Positions 35,807 to 44,639 of a stretch of 46,302 nt of DNA are shown piece by piece (the stretch's first letter is position 1; each line of letters begins with the position of its first letter). The translations under genes and the position numbers were made by a program. The notes under the pieces are model-generated. The model was not told where the DNA came from, made no database searches, and saw nothing but the letters and a program-made list of their open reading frames with translations. The stretch comes from an uncultured Pseudomonadota bacterium (GTDB lineage Bacteria > Pseudomonadota > Gammaproteobacteria > Steroidobacterales > Steroidobacteraceae): positions 1-46,302 of the forward strand of contig CAIMCI010000147.1 in the NCBI GenBank assembly GCA_903839465.1, read 5' to 3'.

Positions 35807-37831
35807 ATGACGTACAACAATCCGCTCGAAAACACCGCCGACCTGCCCGACTACGGCGCCATCCGCCCGGTCCACGTCGTCCCGGCCGTGACCGAGGAAC
35901 TGGCGCGCTGCCGCCGGCAGCTGGCGGAGCTCCTCGCCCAGCCCTCGCCTACCTTCGCGACGCTGGTCGAGCCCGTCGAGGCGATGCACCACCGGCTGGC
36001 GCGGCTGTTCGCTCCGGTCAGTCACCTGAACGCGGTGGCCAACAACGAGGAGCTGCGCACGGCCTACAACGTCTGCCTGCCGCTCCTGGCCGAATACCAT
36101 GCCGAGGTCGGCCAGAACGATGCCCTGTACCGCGGCTACGAGGCCATCGAGAAGCTCGAGGGGCCGAGGCTCGACGCGCAGCGCCAGCGGGTGCTCGCCT
36201 ACGCCCTGCGCGAGTTCCGCCTCGCCGGCGTGCACCTGCCGCCGGCGGAGAAGGCCCGCTACCGGGCCCTGATGCAGGAGCTGGCGACCCTGCAGTCGCG
36301 CTTCGAGGAAAACGTGCTCGACGCGACCCAGGCATTCCTGCGCCCGGTCCGCGACGAGGCGGAGCTCGACGGCCTGCCGGCGCACGTCATCGCCCGCGGC
36401 CGCGAGACGGCCGCCAGTCGCGGCGAGGGCGGCCATACGCTGCCGCTCGACTACCCGACCTACGCCGCCGTCATGAACCACGCGCATTCAGGCGCGCTGC
36501 GCCGCGACTTCTATGAAGCCTGGTACACCCGGGCCTCGGACCAGGGGCCGAGCGCGGGTCGCTTCGACAACGGCACGACCATGGCGCAGATCCTTGCGGC
36601 GCGGCACGAAGCCGCGCGCCTGCTTGGCTACCCCAGTTACGCGGACCTGTCGCTGGCGACCAAGATGGCGCCCGATGCACCGGCCGTCATCGCCTTCCTC
36701 GACGAGCTTGCCGGCCGCTACCTGCCCGGCGCGCGCGCCGAGTACGCCGAACTCGAGGCGTACGCCGGTCACGCGCTCGAGCCGTGGGACGTCGCTTACT
36801 ACTCGGAGCGGCTGCGCACGGAGCGCTTCAACGTCTCGGAGGAGCGCCTGCGGCCGTGGTTTCCGCTGCCGCGCGTGCTGCACGGCATGTTCGAGGTGGC
36901 GCGCCGGCTGTACGGGCTCACGGTCAGCGAGCGCCCCGCCGTCAGCACGTGGCACCCGGACGTCCGCTACTTCGCCGTGCTCGGCGCCGACGGCCATGAG
37001 ATCGGCGGCTTCTACGGCGACTTCTTTGCCCGCGACAACAAGCGCGGCGGCGCCTGGATGGCCGAGGTATCGACGCGGCTCCGGGTCAGCGGTGTCAGCG
37101 CCCTGCCGATCGCCAACCTCGTCTGCAACTTCACGCCGCCCTCGCCCGGCGAGCCGGCCGAGCTTCGCCACTCGGACGTCGTGACTCTCTTCCACGAATT
37201 CGGGCACACGCTGCACCACCTCCTGACGGAAATCGACTACCCGAGCCTCGCCGGCATCAACGGCGTGCCCTGGGACGCGGTCGAGCTGCCCAGCCAGCTG
37301 ATGGAGGAGTGGGCCTGGCGCCCGGAAGTGCTGCCGCTGCTGTCGGCGCACGTCTCGAGCGGGGAGCCGCTGCCGGCGGAGGAGCTCGAGCGCCTGCTGC
37401 GCTCGCGCACGTTCCACGCCGGTCTCGCGGCGGTCCGCCAGCTCGAGTTCGCGCTGTTCGATTTCCGCCTGCACGCGGAATACGACCCGGCCCGCGGGCC
37501 GCGAGTCGCCGAGGTGCTCGACGCGGTCCGCGCCCGGGTCAGCGTCCTGACGCCGCCGCCGTTCAACCGCTTTGCGCACAGCTTCTCGCACGTCTTTGCC
37601 GGCGGCTACGCCGCCGGCTACTACAGCTACAAGTGGGCCGAGGTGCTCGCCGCCGACGCCTTTGCGGCGTTCGAGGAAGCCGGCGTATTCGATGCCGGGA
37701 CGGCGGGCCGCTTCCTGACCTCGATACTGGCGCGCGGTGGCGAGTGCGACCAGATGGAGGCCTTCGTCCGCTTCCGCGGACGTCGCCCCGAGGTCAGGGC
37801 CCTGCTGCGCAAGGACGGGCTGGCCGCGTGA
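35807..37831 (+). CDS. prlC: Oligopeptidase A, M3-family metallopeptidase
   Basis: PrlC is a cytoplasmic zinc metallopeptidase that degrades short peptides, including cleaved signal peptides. The 674-residue protein has the zinc motif HEFGHTLHHLL (HExxH equivalent HEFGH at about residue 464) and the downstream Glu ligand region VPWDAVELPSQLMEEW. The C-terminal HSFSHVFAGGYAAGYYSYKWAEVLAADAFAAF is diagnostic of the oligopeptidase A branch. Length is as in E. coli (680). It has no signal peptide. Its stop overlaps the start of the exonuclease III gene (GTGA, 37828-37831). Confidence 0.95.
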   Translation: MTYNNPLENTADLPDYGAIRPVHVVPAVTEELARCRRQLAELLAQPSPTFATLVEPVEAMHHRLARLFAPVSHLNAVANNEELRTAYNVCLPLLAEYHAEVGQNDALYRGYEAIEKLEGPRLDAQRQRVLAYALREFRLAGVHLPPAEKARYRALMQELATLQSRFEENVLDATQAFLRPVRDEAELDGLPAHVIARGRETAASRGEGGHTLPLDYPTYAAVMNHAHSGALRRDFYEAWYTRASDQGPSAGRFDNGTTMAQILAARHEAARLLGYPSYADLSLATKMAPDAPAVIAFLDELAGRYLPGARAEYAELEAYAGHALEPWDVAYYSERLRTERFNVSEERLRPWFPLPRVLHGMFEVARRLYGLTVSERPAVSTWHPDVRYFAVLGADGHEIGGFYGDFFARDNKRGGAWMAEVSTRLRVSGVSALPIANLVCNFTPPSPGEPAELRHSDVVTLFHEFGHTLHHLLTEIDYPSLAGINGVPWDAVELPSQLMEEWAWRPEVLPLLSAHVSSGEPLPAEELERLLRSRTFHAGLAAVRQLEFALFDFRLHAEYDPARGPRVAEVLDAVRARVSVLTPPPFNRFAHSFSHVFAGGYAAGYYSYKWAEVLAADAFAAFEEAGVFDAGTAGRFLTSILARGGECDQMEAFVRFRGRRPEVRALLRKDGLAA

Positions 37832-38610
37832 GCCCGTTCACGGTCGCCACCTGGAACGTCAATTCGCTGAAGGTGCGCCTGGCGCACCTGCGCGAATTCC
37901 TCGGGCTGCAGGCCATCGACGCCCTGGTCCTGCAGGAAATCAAGATGGAGGACAAGGACTTCCCGGCTGCCGCGCTCGAGGAGATGGGCTTTCACGCCGT
38001 CGCGTTCGGGCAGAAGACCTACAACGGCGTGGCTCTCCTGACGCGCGCGCCGGCCACCGACATCGTGCGCGGCATTCCCGGCTACGACGACCCGCAGGCG
38101 CGGGTCATCGCCGGTACCGTCCGCGGCGTGCGCGTGGTCGGCGTCTACGTCCCGAACGGCCAGGCCGTCGGCAGCGACAAGTACGCCTACAAGCTCGGCT
38201 GGCTCGAGGCGCTCACCGGCTACATGCAGGCGCTCGTCCGCGACCACGGCCAGGTCGTCGTCCTCGGCGACTACAACATCGCCCCCGACGATCGCGACGT
38301 GCACGACCCGGCGGCGTGGGCCGGCCAGGTGCACGTCTCGCCAGCCGAGCGCGCAGCCCTCGGCCGGCTGCTGGAACTCGGTTACCGGGACGTGTTCCGG
38401 GAGCTGCACGCGGACGCCGGGCACTACAGCTGGTGGGACTACCGCGCGGGCGGCTTTCGCCGCAATCACGGCCTGCGGATCGACCTCGTCCTCGCCAGCA
38501 CCGCGCTCGCCCGGCATCTGCAGGGCTGCCGGATCGAACGCGAGCCGAGGACCTGGGAACGGCCCTCCGATCACGCGCCGGTAATTGCGGAATTCGGGCT
38601 CCCTGCCTGA
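37828..38610 (+). CDS. xthA: Exodeoxyribonuclease III / AP endonuclease
   Basis: This 260-residue enzyme of the exonuclease III family cuts DNA 5' to abasic sites and degrades 3' ends in base-excision repair. Key motifs are visible: ATWNVNSLKVRL, LVLQEIKMED with the metal-binding Glu, VVGVYVPNGQ, VLGDYNIAPDDRDVHDP with Asp/Asn, YSWWDYRAGGFRRNHGLRIDLVL, and the terminal PSDHAPVIAEF with the catalytic His. The GTG at 37828 overlaps the prlC stop, so the pair is probably coupled. The length is that of the proteobacterial XthA group. Confidence 0.95.
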   Translation: MSPFTVATWNVNSLKVRLAHLREFLGLQAIDALVLQEIKMEDKDFPAAALEEMGFHAVAFGQKTYNGVALLTRAPATDIVRGIPGYDDPQARVIAGTVRGVRVVGVYVPNGQAVGSDKYAYKLGWLEALTGYMQALVRDHGQVVVLGDYNIAPDDRDVHDPAAWAGQVHVSPAERAALGRLLELGYRDVFRELHADAGHYSWWDYRAGGFRRNHGLRIDLVLASTALARHLQGCRIEREPRTWERPSDHAPVIAEFGLPA

Positions 38611-38818
38611 CCGCCACCGCCTGAGCTGACATATCGACGGGCGGGCCTCGCAGTCCCGCCAGGTGGCGCCGGTCATTGTCCAATTGTCGCGATCCGGCGC
38701 CGTCCGACCGGTGGTCGGCGCGCGCGAATTGCGATTAGACTCCGTTGCAGACCAAGTCTACGTCCGGGCACAGGGCTTCCGGGCCAGCCCGGCAGGCCAC
38801 CTCGCGGGGGATTTCCGA
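38611..38818 (+). other. Intergenic region before the HD-domain gene
   Basis: This 208-base gap holds no supported gene. A TAGACT sequence at 38736-38741 may be a -10 box for the HD gene (about 78 bases before it), and a GGGGGA ribosome binding site lies at about 38806-38811 ahead of the TTG start. Confidence 0.4.
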
Positions 38819-39898
38819 TTGGCGTCCACGATCGATTCAGACGGTGCGAAACCCGCCGAGCCGAAGCCCTCGCCGCTCGCCGGGCCGCTGCGGCCACCGG
38901 GCCGGCACCGGCGGTCGGACTATGACGTCACCAATTCCGTGCAGGTCAGCTCGTTCAGCGCAGTGGCCCGCGCCTGCGAGGCCCTGTTCCGCGAACAGTG
39001 GCCGAAGCAGTCCTTTGAGCCCCTGCACGCCGCCTTCGGCGAACTGAAGCGACTCTTCGACGGCGAATGGCCGGGCTACGGCGGGCTCGATACCGTCTAT
39101 CACGACCGCCAGCACACCCTGGACATGACGCTCGCTGCGGCGCGCCTGCTGGTCGGCTATGAGCGTTCGGTGCCGGAAGGCGACCGGCTGGGCTGGGAAC
39201 GGGCAGCCATGGGCCTCGTCACCGCGCTCTTCCACGACGCGGGCTACGTGCGCGAGCTGGCCGACCGCACCTACCAGAACGGCGCCGAGGTCACCTCCAG
39301 CCACGTCAGCCGCTCGGCCCGCCTGCTGGCGCGCTGCCTGCCGACGATCGGGCTCGGCAACTGGGTGCAGGTGTCGACCCGGATCGTGCACTACACCGGC
39401 TACGAGATCCCGTTCACCCAGATCCAGGTCGCCGATCCCCGCGACCGCAAGGTGGGGCACCTGATCGGCACCGCCGACCTGATCGCGCAGATGTCCGACC
39501 GCTGCTACCTCGAGAAGTGCCGCGACCGCCTCTACCCGGAATTCGTCCTCGCCGGCGTCGCCCAGGGCCGCGACGCGCAGGGCAACGTGCACGTCCGCTA
39601 CGGCTCGGGACTCGACCTGCTGCGCAAGACGCCCGGCTTCTACCAGGCGACGATGCGCGATCGCCTGGACGGCGAGTTCGGCGCGGCCTACCGCTATCTC
39701 GAGATCCTCTTTGCCGGTCGCAATCCCTACATCGAGGCGATGCGCCAGAATCAGATCTTCCTGCAGCAGATCCTGCGCAGCGAGAACTGGCCGCTGCTGC
39801 GGCGAAACCCGCCGTGCTTCACGGCGGACCCCAATCCGCTGTCATCGGTCCGCGTGCTGATGCTCGGCCATCTCCGCTCGCTGTGGCGGACGACCTAG
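38819..39898 (+). CDS. HD-domain metal-dependent phosphohydrolase
   Basis: This 359-residue protein has an HD-type metal site: YHDRQHTLDM at residues 94-103, which resembles the first His motif of class I cyclic-nucleotide phosphodiesterases, then the His-Asp pair in LFHDAGYVREL (139-140), a further conserved SSHVSRSARLLARCLP segment, and IVHYTGYE. Metal-dependent hydrolysis of a phosphodiester, perhaps a cyclic nucleotide, is the likely chemistry, but the substrate cannot be read. The TTG at 38819 was chosen because of the GGGGGA seven bases upstream and because the frame before it lacks conserved content. A downstream GGDEF-EAL protein in the window suggests nucleotide signalling in the cell, not a direct link. 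Confidence 0.75.
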   Translation: MASTIDSDGAKPAEPKPSPLAGPLRPPGRHRRSDYDVTNSVQVSSFSAVARACEALFREQWPKQSFEPLHAAFGELKRLFDGEWPGYGGLDTVYHDRQHTLDMTLAAARLLVGYERSVPEGDRLGWERAAMGLVTALFHDAGYVRELADRTYQNGAEVTSSHVSRSARLLARCLPTIGLGNWVQVSTRIVHYTGYEIPFTQIQVADPRDRKVGHLIGTADLIAQMSDRCYLEKCRDRLYPEFVLAGVAQGRDAQGNVHVRYGSGLDLLRKTPGFYQATMRDRLDGEFGAAYRYLEILFAGRNPYIEAMRQNQIFLQQILRSENWPLLRRNPPCFTADPNPLSSVRVLMLGHLRSLWRTT

Positions 39899-39929
39899 CG
39901 CGGGCTTCGCCCGACCGGCGGCAGCCCAC

Positions 39930-40331
39930 CTAGGGCTTGTCGTTCTTGAGTTCGATCGCGAGGTAGTGCGCGTCGGTGCTGCCGATGTTTTCAGCCGAGT
40001 GCGTGATCGGCGGCGTGCCAAAGGTGACCTCGCCCGCCTTGCCGACGTGCGTCGTCGTCGTGCCGTCTGCCATCGTCAGGCGCAGGGTCGCGTCGCCGAA
40101 GTCGTACAGCACGCGCTCCCGGCTGTGGGTATGCATCGGCTCCTTCTGGCCGGGCTTCAGCCGGTACTCGAGGACGCGAACCCGGTCGTTCTCGAGCTTC
40201 ACGGTATAGATCTGCGGCGACTGCAGCACCGGATCGGGCGTCGCCGGGGCGGCCGCCATCCCGACCATCGCCGTCGCCAGAGAACCGAGCGCGGCACCGG
40301 CGAACAGGGCTTTCCATGGGGTCATCGTCAT
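39930..40331 (-). CDS. Exported small cupin-domain protein
   Basis: This 133-residue protein has a signal-peptide-like N-terminus (TPWKALFAGAALGSLATAMVGMAAA). It then has a single conserved beta-barrel cupin domain: VRVLEYRLKPGQKEPMHTHS, which includes the His metal ligands MHTHS, and VLYDFGDATLRLTMADG, then a C-terminal strand ending VTFGTPPITHSAENIG with a further His. Small cupins bind a metal ion; the role is unknown. It shares ATGA with the upstream M15 peptidase gene (40328-40331), so the two are coupled. Confidence 0.85.
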   Translation of the reverse strand: MTMTPWKALFAGAALGSLATAMVGMAAAPATPDPVLQSPQIYTVKLENDRVRVLEYRLKPGQKEPMHTHSRERVLYDFGDATLRLTMADGTTTTHVGKAGEVTFGTPPITHSAENIGSTDAHYLAIELKNDKP

Positions 40332-41044
40332 CTCCTCGTCAGTGGCAGTGCCCGGCGGCTGCCGGGCGGAGGTTCGACCGTGCGCACGTAGCGGGCGTAA
40401 ATCGTCGGCAGCCGCCGCAGCAGCGCTGCCCGCCCTTCGATAGGCGCCGCGCCGATGACGCCTTTCAGCGTCGCCAGCCGCAGCCGCCGCGAGGCCTCGC
40501 GTGCGGTCGGAAAGTGACTGAGGTGCCAGGGCTCCGGCTGGACGCCACCCAGGTCGCGCCGGTAGGGCCGGTAGAAACCGTGGTCCGTCATGTGCGCCTC
40601 AAGCCACCGTCCGAGGGCCGCGAACGGCCCGTCGGCAACGTACTCGGCGACCAGCAGCTGCGGACGGTAGTCGGCAGGCACCGCCGCGCGGTCGTAGACG
40701 TCGAGATCCGTGCCCCAGTGGTGGCGGCTCGCGCCCGGTGCCGCCGACCACGCCAGGATCGCGTCGACCCGCTGCCGCGGGGTCAGCGCGGCGGCGTCCA
40801 GGCGCCGGCCGTCCCGGGCCAGGAGCGCCCGTCGGCCCGTCCATTTCTCGTTCCAGATCCGTACCTGGGCGTCGAAATCGCGGAACGCCGATACAGGCCA
40901 GAGGTCTATTCCGGCCCGTGCGGCCGCCCGGCGCAGGGCGAGGAAGGGCCCCAGAGCGTCCCTATGAACCAGGAACGGAAAATCGGATCTGGAGACAACA
41001 TGAGTGCGCGCAATACCCAGCAGTTCGTCGCGAGTGAACGTCAC
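40328..41044 (-). CDS. M15-family D-alanyl-D-alanine carboxypeptidase
   Basis: This is a zinc carboxypeptidase of the VanY/LdcB type, which trims cell-wall peptides. The zinc motif SRHHWGTDLDV (Ser-x-His-x6-Asp) and the downstream EPWHLSH (Glu-x-Trp-His) are both intact. I chose a GTG at 41044 (238 residues): the conserved FTRDELLGIARTH start follows it, and the longer reading to 41206 gives a basic, Pro-rich extension that overlaps the divergent gene's start. There is no signal peptide, as in the cytoplasmic branch of M15 proteins, which may recycle peptides inside the cell. The downstream cupin overlaps by four bases. Confidence 0.85.
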   Translation of the reverse strand: MTFTRDELLGIARTHVVSRSDFPFLVHRDALGPFLALRRAAARAGIDLWPVSAFRDFDAQVRIWNEKWTGRRALLARDGRRLDAAALTPRQRVDAILAWSAAPGASRHHWGTDLDVYDRAAVPADYRPQLLVAEYVADGPFAALGRWLEAHMTDHGFYRPYRRDLGGVQPEPWHLSHFPTAREASRRLRLATLKGVIGAAPIEGRAALLRRLPTIYARYVRTVEPPPGSRRALPLTRR

Positions 41045-41163
41045 CGGCCCGCGCCGCGCCGCCCGGGTCGGTCGCCTCACCGGACGCCCCGGGCCCGCGC
41101 CGACGGGCCCGCGCGGTACGGGCGGACGGCCGACATTCTGGGGGGAGCCCAACGCATGCCGGC

Positions 41164-41170
41164 TATTATA
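41164..41170 (-). promoter_or_regulatory. TATAAT box in the divergent M15 / GGDEF-EAL region
   Basis: The word TATTATA at 41164-41170 reads TATTAT on the plus strand (41164-41169) and a perfect TATAAT on the minus strand (41165-41170). The minus reading would serve the M15-cupin pair with a leader of about 115 bases. The plus reading ends only six bases before the GGDEF-EAL ATG, so the transcript would have almost no leader. No good -35 box is seen for either. Confidence 0.4.
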
Positions 41171-41175
41171 GGCGC

Positions 41176-43677
41176 ATGATTTCCGTTGCCCGACTGCCGG
41201 TTCCAAAGCTGGTCACGCGCGCCTTCCTGGTCGCGCTCGTGGCCGTTGGCGCCGCCGTGCTCGCCACCCGTCTCGGCGAGGGCTTTCGCGAGGTCGTTGC
41301 CAGCCATACACCCGACGACCGCGCCCGCCTGGAACGCCGCCTCGCGGAACCGGCGCTCAAGGCCGCCGAGCGCAACACGCAGGCGGCGCGCAGCGCGCTC
41401 GCCAGGGCGATCACCGGCGGCGACCGCGCCGCCATCGAGACGGTCGGTCGCGGCCTCGTCGGACTGCACTACCACGACGCCACCCCCGAAGACTCGATCG
41501 CCCAGATCGAAGTGCGCCTCGGCAGCGGTGGCCTGACCTACCGGATGCCGGACCGCGCGCTGCCGACCGGTTCGCTGTACTGGATATCGCTGCCGATCGA
41601 AGCGCCGACCGGTGACGCGCTGGGGACGCTGGCGGTCGGTACCCACCTGCCCGGCGTGCACGCCGACCTCGAGGCCTTCGATGCGGCACGCAGCGCCGCC
41701 GAGCGCGGCGTCGGCGGTGCGTACATCGCGACGCTGGCGGCCGCGGCCATCGCCGTTCTGGGCGTCCTGACGATCGCCGGCTATTACTGGTCGAAGCGGC
41801 GGCGGCGTCCCGTCGTGGAACTCATCGACAGCGCGCAGCGGATCAGCGACGGCGACTACACGCCGCCGGCCTCCGTGCCGCGCCCGCCCGGCGCGCTCGG
41901 CGAACTGGCGCACGCGCTGGAGGAACTGCGCGTCAACCTGTCGCAGACCACGATCAGCCGCGATTACCACGACACCGTGCTCAACAGCATGAATGACGCC
42001 GTGCTGGTCACGACGCCGTCGGGCCATATCACACACGTCAATGCCGCTGCCGCGGCGCTGACCGGCTACAGCGAGGAGGAACTGAAGGGTCGCGATTTCG
42101 CCGACCTGATCGACGAGTCGGACTCCCGCCGCTTCGAGGTCGCGGCGGGCGCCAACGAGACGCGCGAGACGATGGTCCGCTGCAAGACCGGACAGAGCGT
42201 TCCGGTGTCGCTGTCGAGCTCGACCGTGCACGCCACCGAGAACAGCACCGAGGGTTACATCTTCGTCGCCCGCAACATCAGCGAGCGCAAACGCGCCGAG
42301 CGGCGCATCCATTACCTCGCCCGGCACGACGCCCTGACGAAGCTGCCGAACCGGATGCAGTTCCAGCACCTGCTGCAGCAGATGATCGCGCGCAGCACGA
42401 AGACGCAGATGCGCGTCATCGTGCTGTACCTCGATGTCGACCGGTTCAAGGACGTCAACGACACGTTCGGCCACGCCGCCGGCGACCGCACCCTGGAAAT
42501 CCTCTCCGAACGGCTGGCCCGCGTCGCGCCTCGCGGCAGCATCCTCGGCCGCCTGGCGGGCGATGAATTCGCGATCGTCGTCCAGGAACCGGCCGCCGAG
42601 GAATACTCGCGCGCGGCCGTCGGCACGCTCGCGCGCCATATCCTCGACGACGTCAGCCGCGCCTTCTTCTTGAACAGCAACGAGCTGTACCTGACCGCCA
42701 GCATCGGCATTGCCTGCTTTCCGATCGACTCGACGGACACGCTCGACCTCATCCGCAATGCCGACGCGGCCATGTACTACGCCAAGCGCAACGGCGGCAA
42801 CGCCCACGCCTTCTTCGCCCCGGAAATGAACGCGGCCGCGGTCGAGCGGCTGATGCTGAAGAGCAAGCTGCGCCGCTCCGTGGAGCGGGACGAGTTCGTG
42901 CTGCGCTACCTGCCGAAGGTGGACATCAACGGCGGCCGGATCGCCGGCGCCGAGGCGCTGCTGCGCTGGCGCCTGCCGGGGCACGGCGACATCGCGCCGG
43001 CGCACTTCATCCCGCTCGCCGAGGAAACGAACCTGATCCTGCCGATCGGCGAATGGGTGTTGCGCAAGGTGTGTGCCGACTACGCGGGCTGGCGCCGGCA
43101 CGTGCGCGACCCGGGCCGCATATCGATCAACCTGAGCCTGCGCCAGCTGCGTACGGCGAGCTTCATCACCCGCTGCCGCTCGGTGTTCCGCGAGGCGGGC
43201 GTCAGCCCCGAGTCGTTCGAGCTTGAAATCACCGAAACGACCCTCATGAACGATGCCAAGAAGACCGTGCCGCTGCTGACCGAGCTGCACGACATGGGCA
43301 TCCACCTCTCGATCGACGACTTTGGCACGGGCTACTCGTCCCTGTCGGCGCTGCAGCAGCTGCCCGTCGGCACGCTGAAAATGGACCAGTCATTCATACG
43401 CAACGTGTCATTCAACAAGGACAGCGCGACCCTGGTGCGGACCATCATCGAGATGGGCCGCAACCTCGGCATCGACGTCGTGGCCGAGGGCGTCGAATCC
43501 CTCGACCAGCTGAACTTCCTGCGCGATCGCGGCTGCCACTACGTCCAGGGCCGGCTGTTCGGCGAGCCGCTGACGGCCGAGGACCTCCTGGCGCTGCTCG
43601 AGTCCCAGGCCCGCGGCGTGTACCCCTACGCGCGCTACTTCGGCGTGCTCCGGTCGCCCGGCCGCACGACGACCTGA
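41176..43677 (+). CDS. Membrane PAS-GGDEF-EAL protein, cyclic-di-GMP turnover
   Basis: This 833-residue protein has two membrane helices (about residues 14-32 and 182-203) enclosing a periplasmic sensor part, a HAMP-like linker, a PAS domain (about 264-375), a GGDEF domain (about 378-545) and an EAL domain (about 556-815). The diguanylate cyclase signature is AGDEF at about residue 460; this variant is active in some proteins. There is no RxxD inhibitory site upstream. The phosphodiesterase residues look complete: EALLRW (about 593), the Asn in ISINLS, LEITET, IDDFGTGYSS, TLKMDQSF, and VAEGVES. So either or both activities are possible. It is divergent from the M15 gene and 30 bases before the rhomboid gene. 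Confidence 0.92.
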   Translation: MISVARLPVPKLVTRAFLVALVAVGAAVLATRLGEGFREVVASHTPDDRARLERRLAEPALKAAERNTQAARSALARAITGGDRAAIETVGRGLVGLHYHDATPEDSIAQIEVRLGSGGLTYRMPDRALPTGSLYWISLPIEAPTGDALGTLAVGTHLPGVHADLEAFDAARSAAERGVGGAYIATLAAAAIAVLGVLTIAGYYWSKRRRRPVVELIDSAQRISDGDYTPPASVPRPPGALGELAHALEELRVNLSQTTISRDYHDTVLNSMNDAVLVTTPSGHITHVNAAAAALTGYSEEELKGRDFADLIDESDSRRFEVAAGANETRETMVRCKTGQSVPVSLSSSTVHATENSTEGYIFVARNISERKRAERRIHYLARHDALTKLPNRMQFQHLLQQMIARSTKTQMRVIVLYLDVDRFKDVNDTFGHAAGDRTLEILSERLARVAPRGSILGRLAGDEFAIVVQEPAAEEYSRAAVGTLARHILDDVSRAFFLNSNELYLTASIGIACFPIDSTDTLDLIRNADAAMYYAKRNGGNAHAFFAPEMNAAAVERLMLKSKLRRSVERDEFVLRYLPKVDINGGRIAGAEALLRWRLPGHGDIAPAHFIPLAEETNLILPIGEWVLRKVCADYAGWRRHVRDPGRISINLSLRQLRTASFITRCRSVFREAGVSPESFELEITETTLMNDAKKTVPLLTELHDMGIHLSIDDFGTGYSSLSALQQLPVGTLKMDQSFIRNVSFNKDSATLVRTIIEMGRNLGIDVVAEGVESLDQLNFLRDRGCHYVQGRLFGEPLTAEDLLALLESQARGVYPYARYFGVLRSPGRTTT

Positions 43678-43707
43678 CGCCGCAGCCGCGGCTCCGGATC
43701 CCGGCCG

Positions 43708-44580
43708 ATGACTGAACCCTGGATGGAGATCATCCGCTCGCCGCACCCTGCCGCGGCGAGCGACGCCGGACTCGTCCTGCTCGCGGTCGGCGTGCCGTGC
43801 ATCATGACGCAGGACGGCGAAGGCTTTGCGCTGCTGGTCGAGGCGACTGATGTCGGTCGCGCACAGGCGGAGCTTCGCCGCTACGCCGACGAGAACCGCC
43901 CGCCACCACCCGCGCCCGTGTCGATCCTGCATGCCGGCGCGCTCGGCTGGTCGCTCCTCGCCGTGGCGGTGCTGTGGCTGGTCGCGCTCGCCGCGAGCCG
44001 GCACTGGCTGGGCCGCGACTGGCTCGACGGCGGCGCGCTCGTGTCCGCGCCGGTGCAGGCCGGTGCGTGGTGGCGGGCCGTCTGCGCACTGACGCTGCAT
44101 TCGAACATCGCCCATCTCGCCGGTAACACCGGCTTCGGGTTGCTGTTCGGCGCGGCGTGCGCCGCCCTGTACGGGCCTGGCGTCGGCTGGCTCCTGATCG
44201 TGCTCGCCGGCGCGCTCGCCAACCTGGCCGAGGCGTACGCGCTGCCGTCCGGCGCGAACTCGATCGGTGCCTCGACGGCCGTCTTCGCGGCGCTCGGCCT
44301 GGTCGCGGCGCGGGCGCCGCTGGGGCGCACCGGCAGGCGGCTGGGTCATGGCGCCCACGCCGCGGTCGTCGCCGCCGCATTGCTCCTCGCCTTCATCGGT
44401 ACCGGCGATGAGCACACCGACGTCGCCGGGCACGCGCTGGGCTTCGGCGCGGGCCTCGTCACGGGCCTCGCCCTGCGTCCGGTCAGCGGCTTCCCGCCGG
44501 CGGCGCAGCGCGTCGCGGGCCTGTCGGTCACCTGCATCGTCATCGGCTGCTGGGCACTCGCGCTCGCCAGCGGTGGTTGA
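43708..44580 (+). CDS. Rhomboid family intramembrane serine protease
   Basis: This 290-residue protein has a cytoplasmic N-terminal domain of about 75 residues (VLLAVGVPCIMTQDGEG...AQAELRRYADENR) that resembles a small DUF2007-like fold often seen on rhomboids, then six to seven hydrophobic helices. The catalytic Ser is in GASTAVF, the His in GHALGFGAGL, and the oxyanion-side Asn in HSNIAHLAGN, so it should be an active intramembrane protease. It lies 30 bases after the GGDEF-EAL gene and 59 bases before the ABC-F gene on the same strand. Substrate unknown. Confidence 0.9.
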   Translation: MTEPWMEIIRSPHPAAASDAGLVLLAVGVPCIMTQDGEGFALLVEATDVGRAQAELRRYADENRPPPPAPVSILHAGALGWSLLAVAVLWLVALAASRHWLGRDWLDGGALVSAPVQAGAWWRAVCALTLHSNIAHLAGNTGFGLLFGAACAALYGPGVGWLLIVLAGALANLAEAYALPSGANSIGASTAVFAALGLVAARAPLGRTGRRLGHGAHAAVVAAALLLAFIGTGDEHTDVAGHALGFGAGLVTGLALRPVSGFPPAAQRVAGLSVTCIVIGCWALALASGG

Positions 44581-44639
44581 GGCAAGGGCGCGCGTCTGCG
44601 ACCCTACGCGGCGCCGGCCAGGCTCTGGATGAGGATGCG

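Noticed and set aside
41077-43305. A 742-residue minus-strand open frame opposite the GGDEF-EAL gene
   Set aside because: No domain is recognisable, and the plus-strand protein is clearly real.
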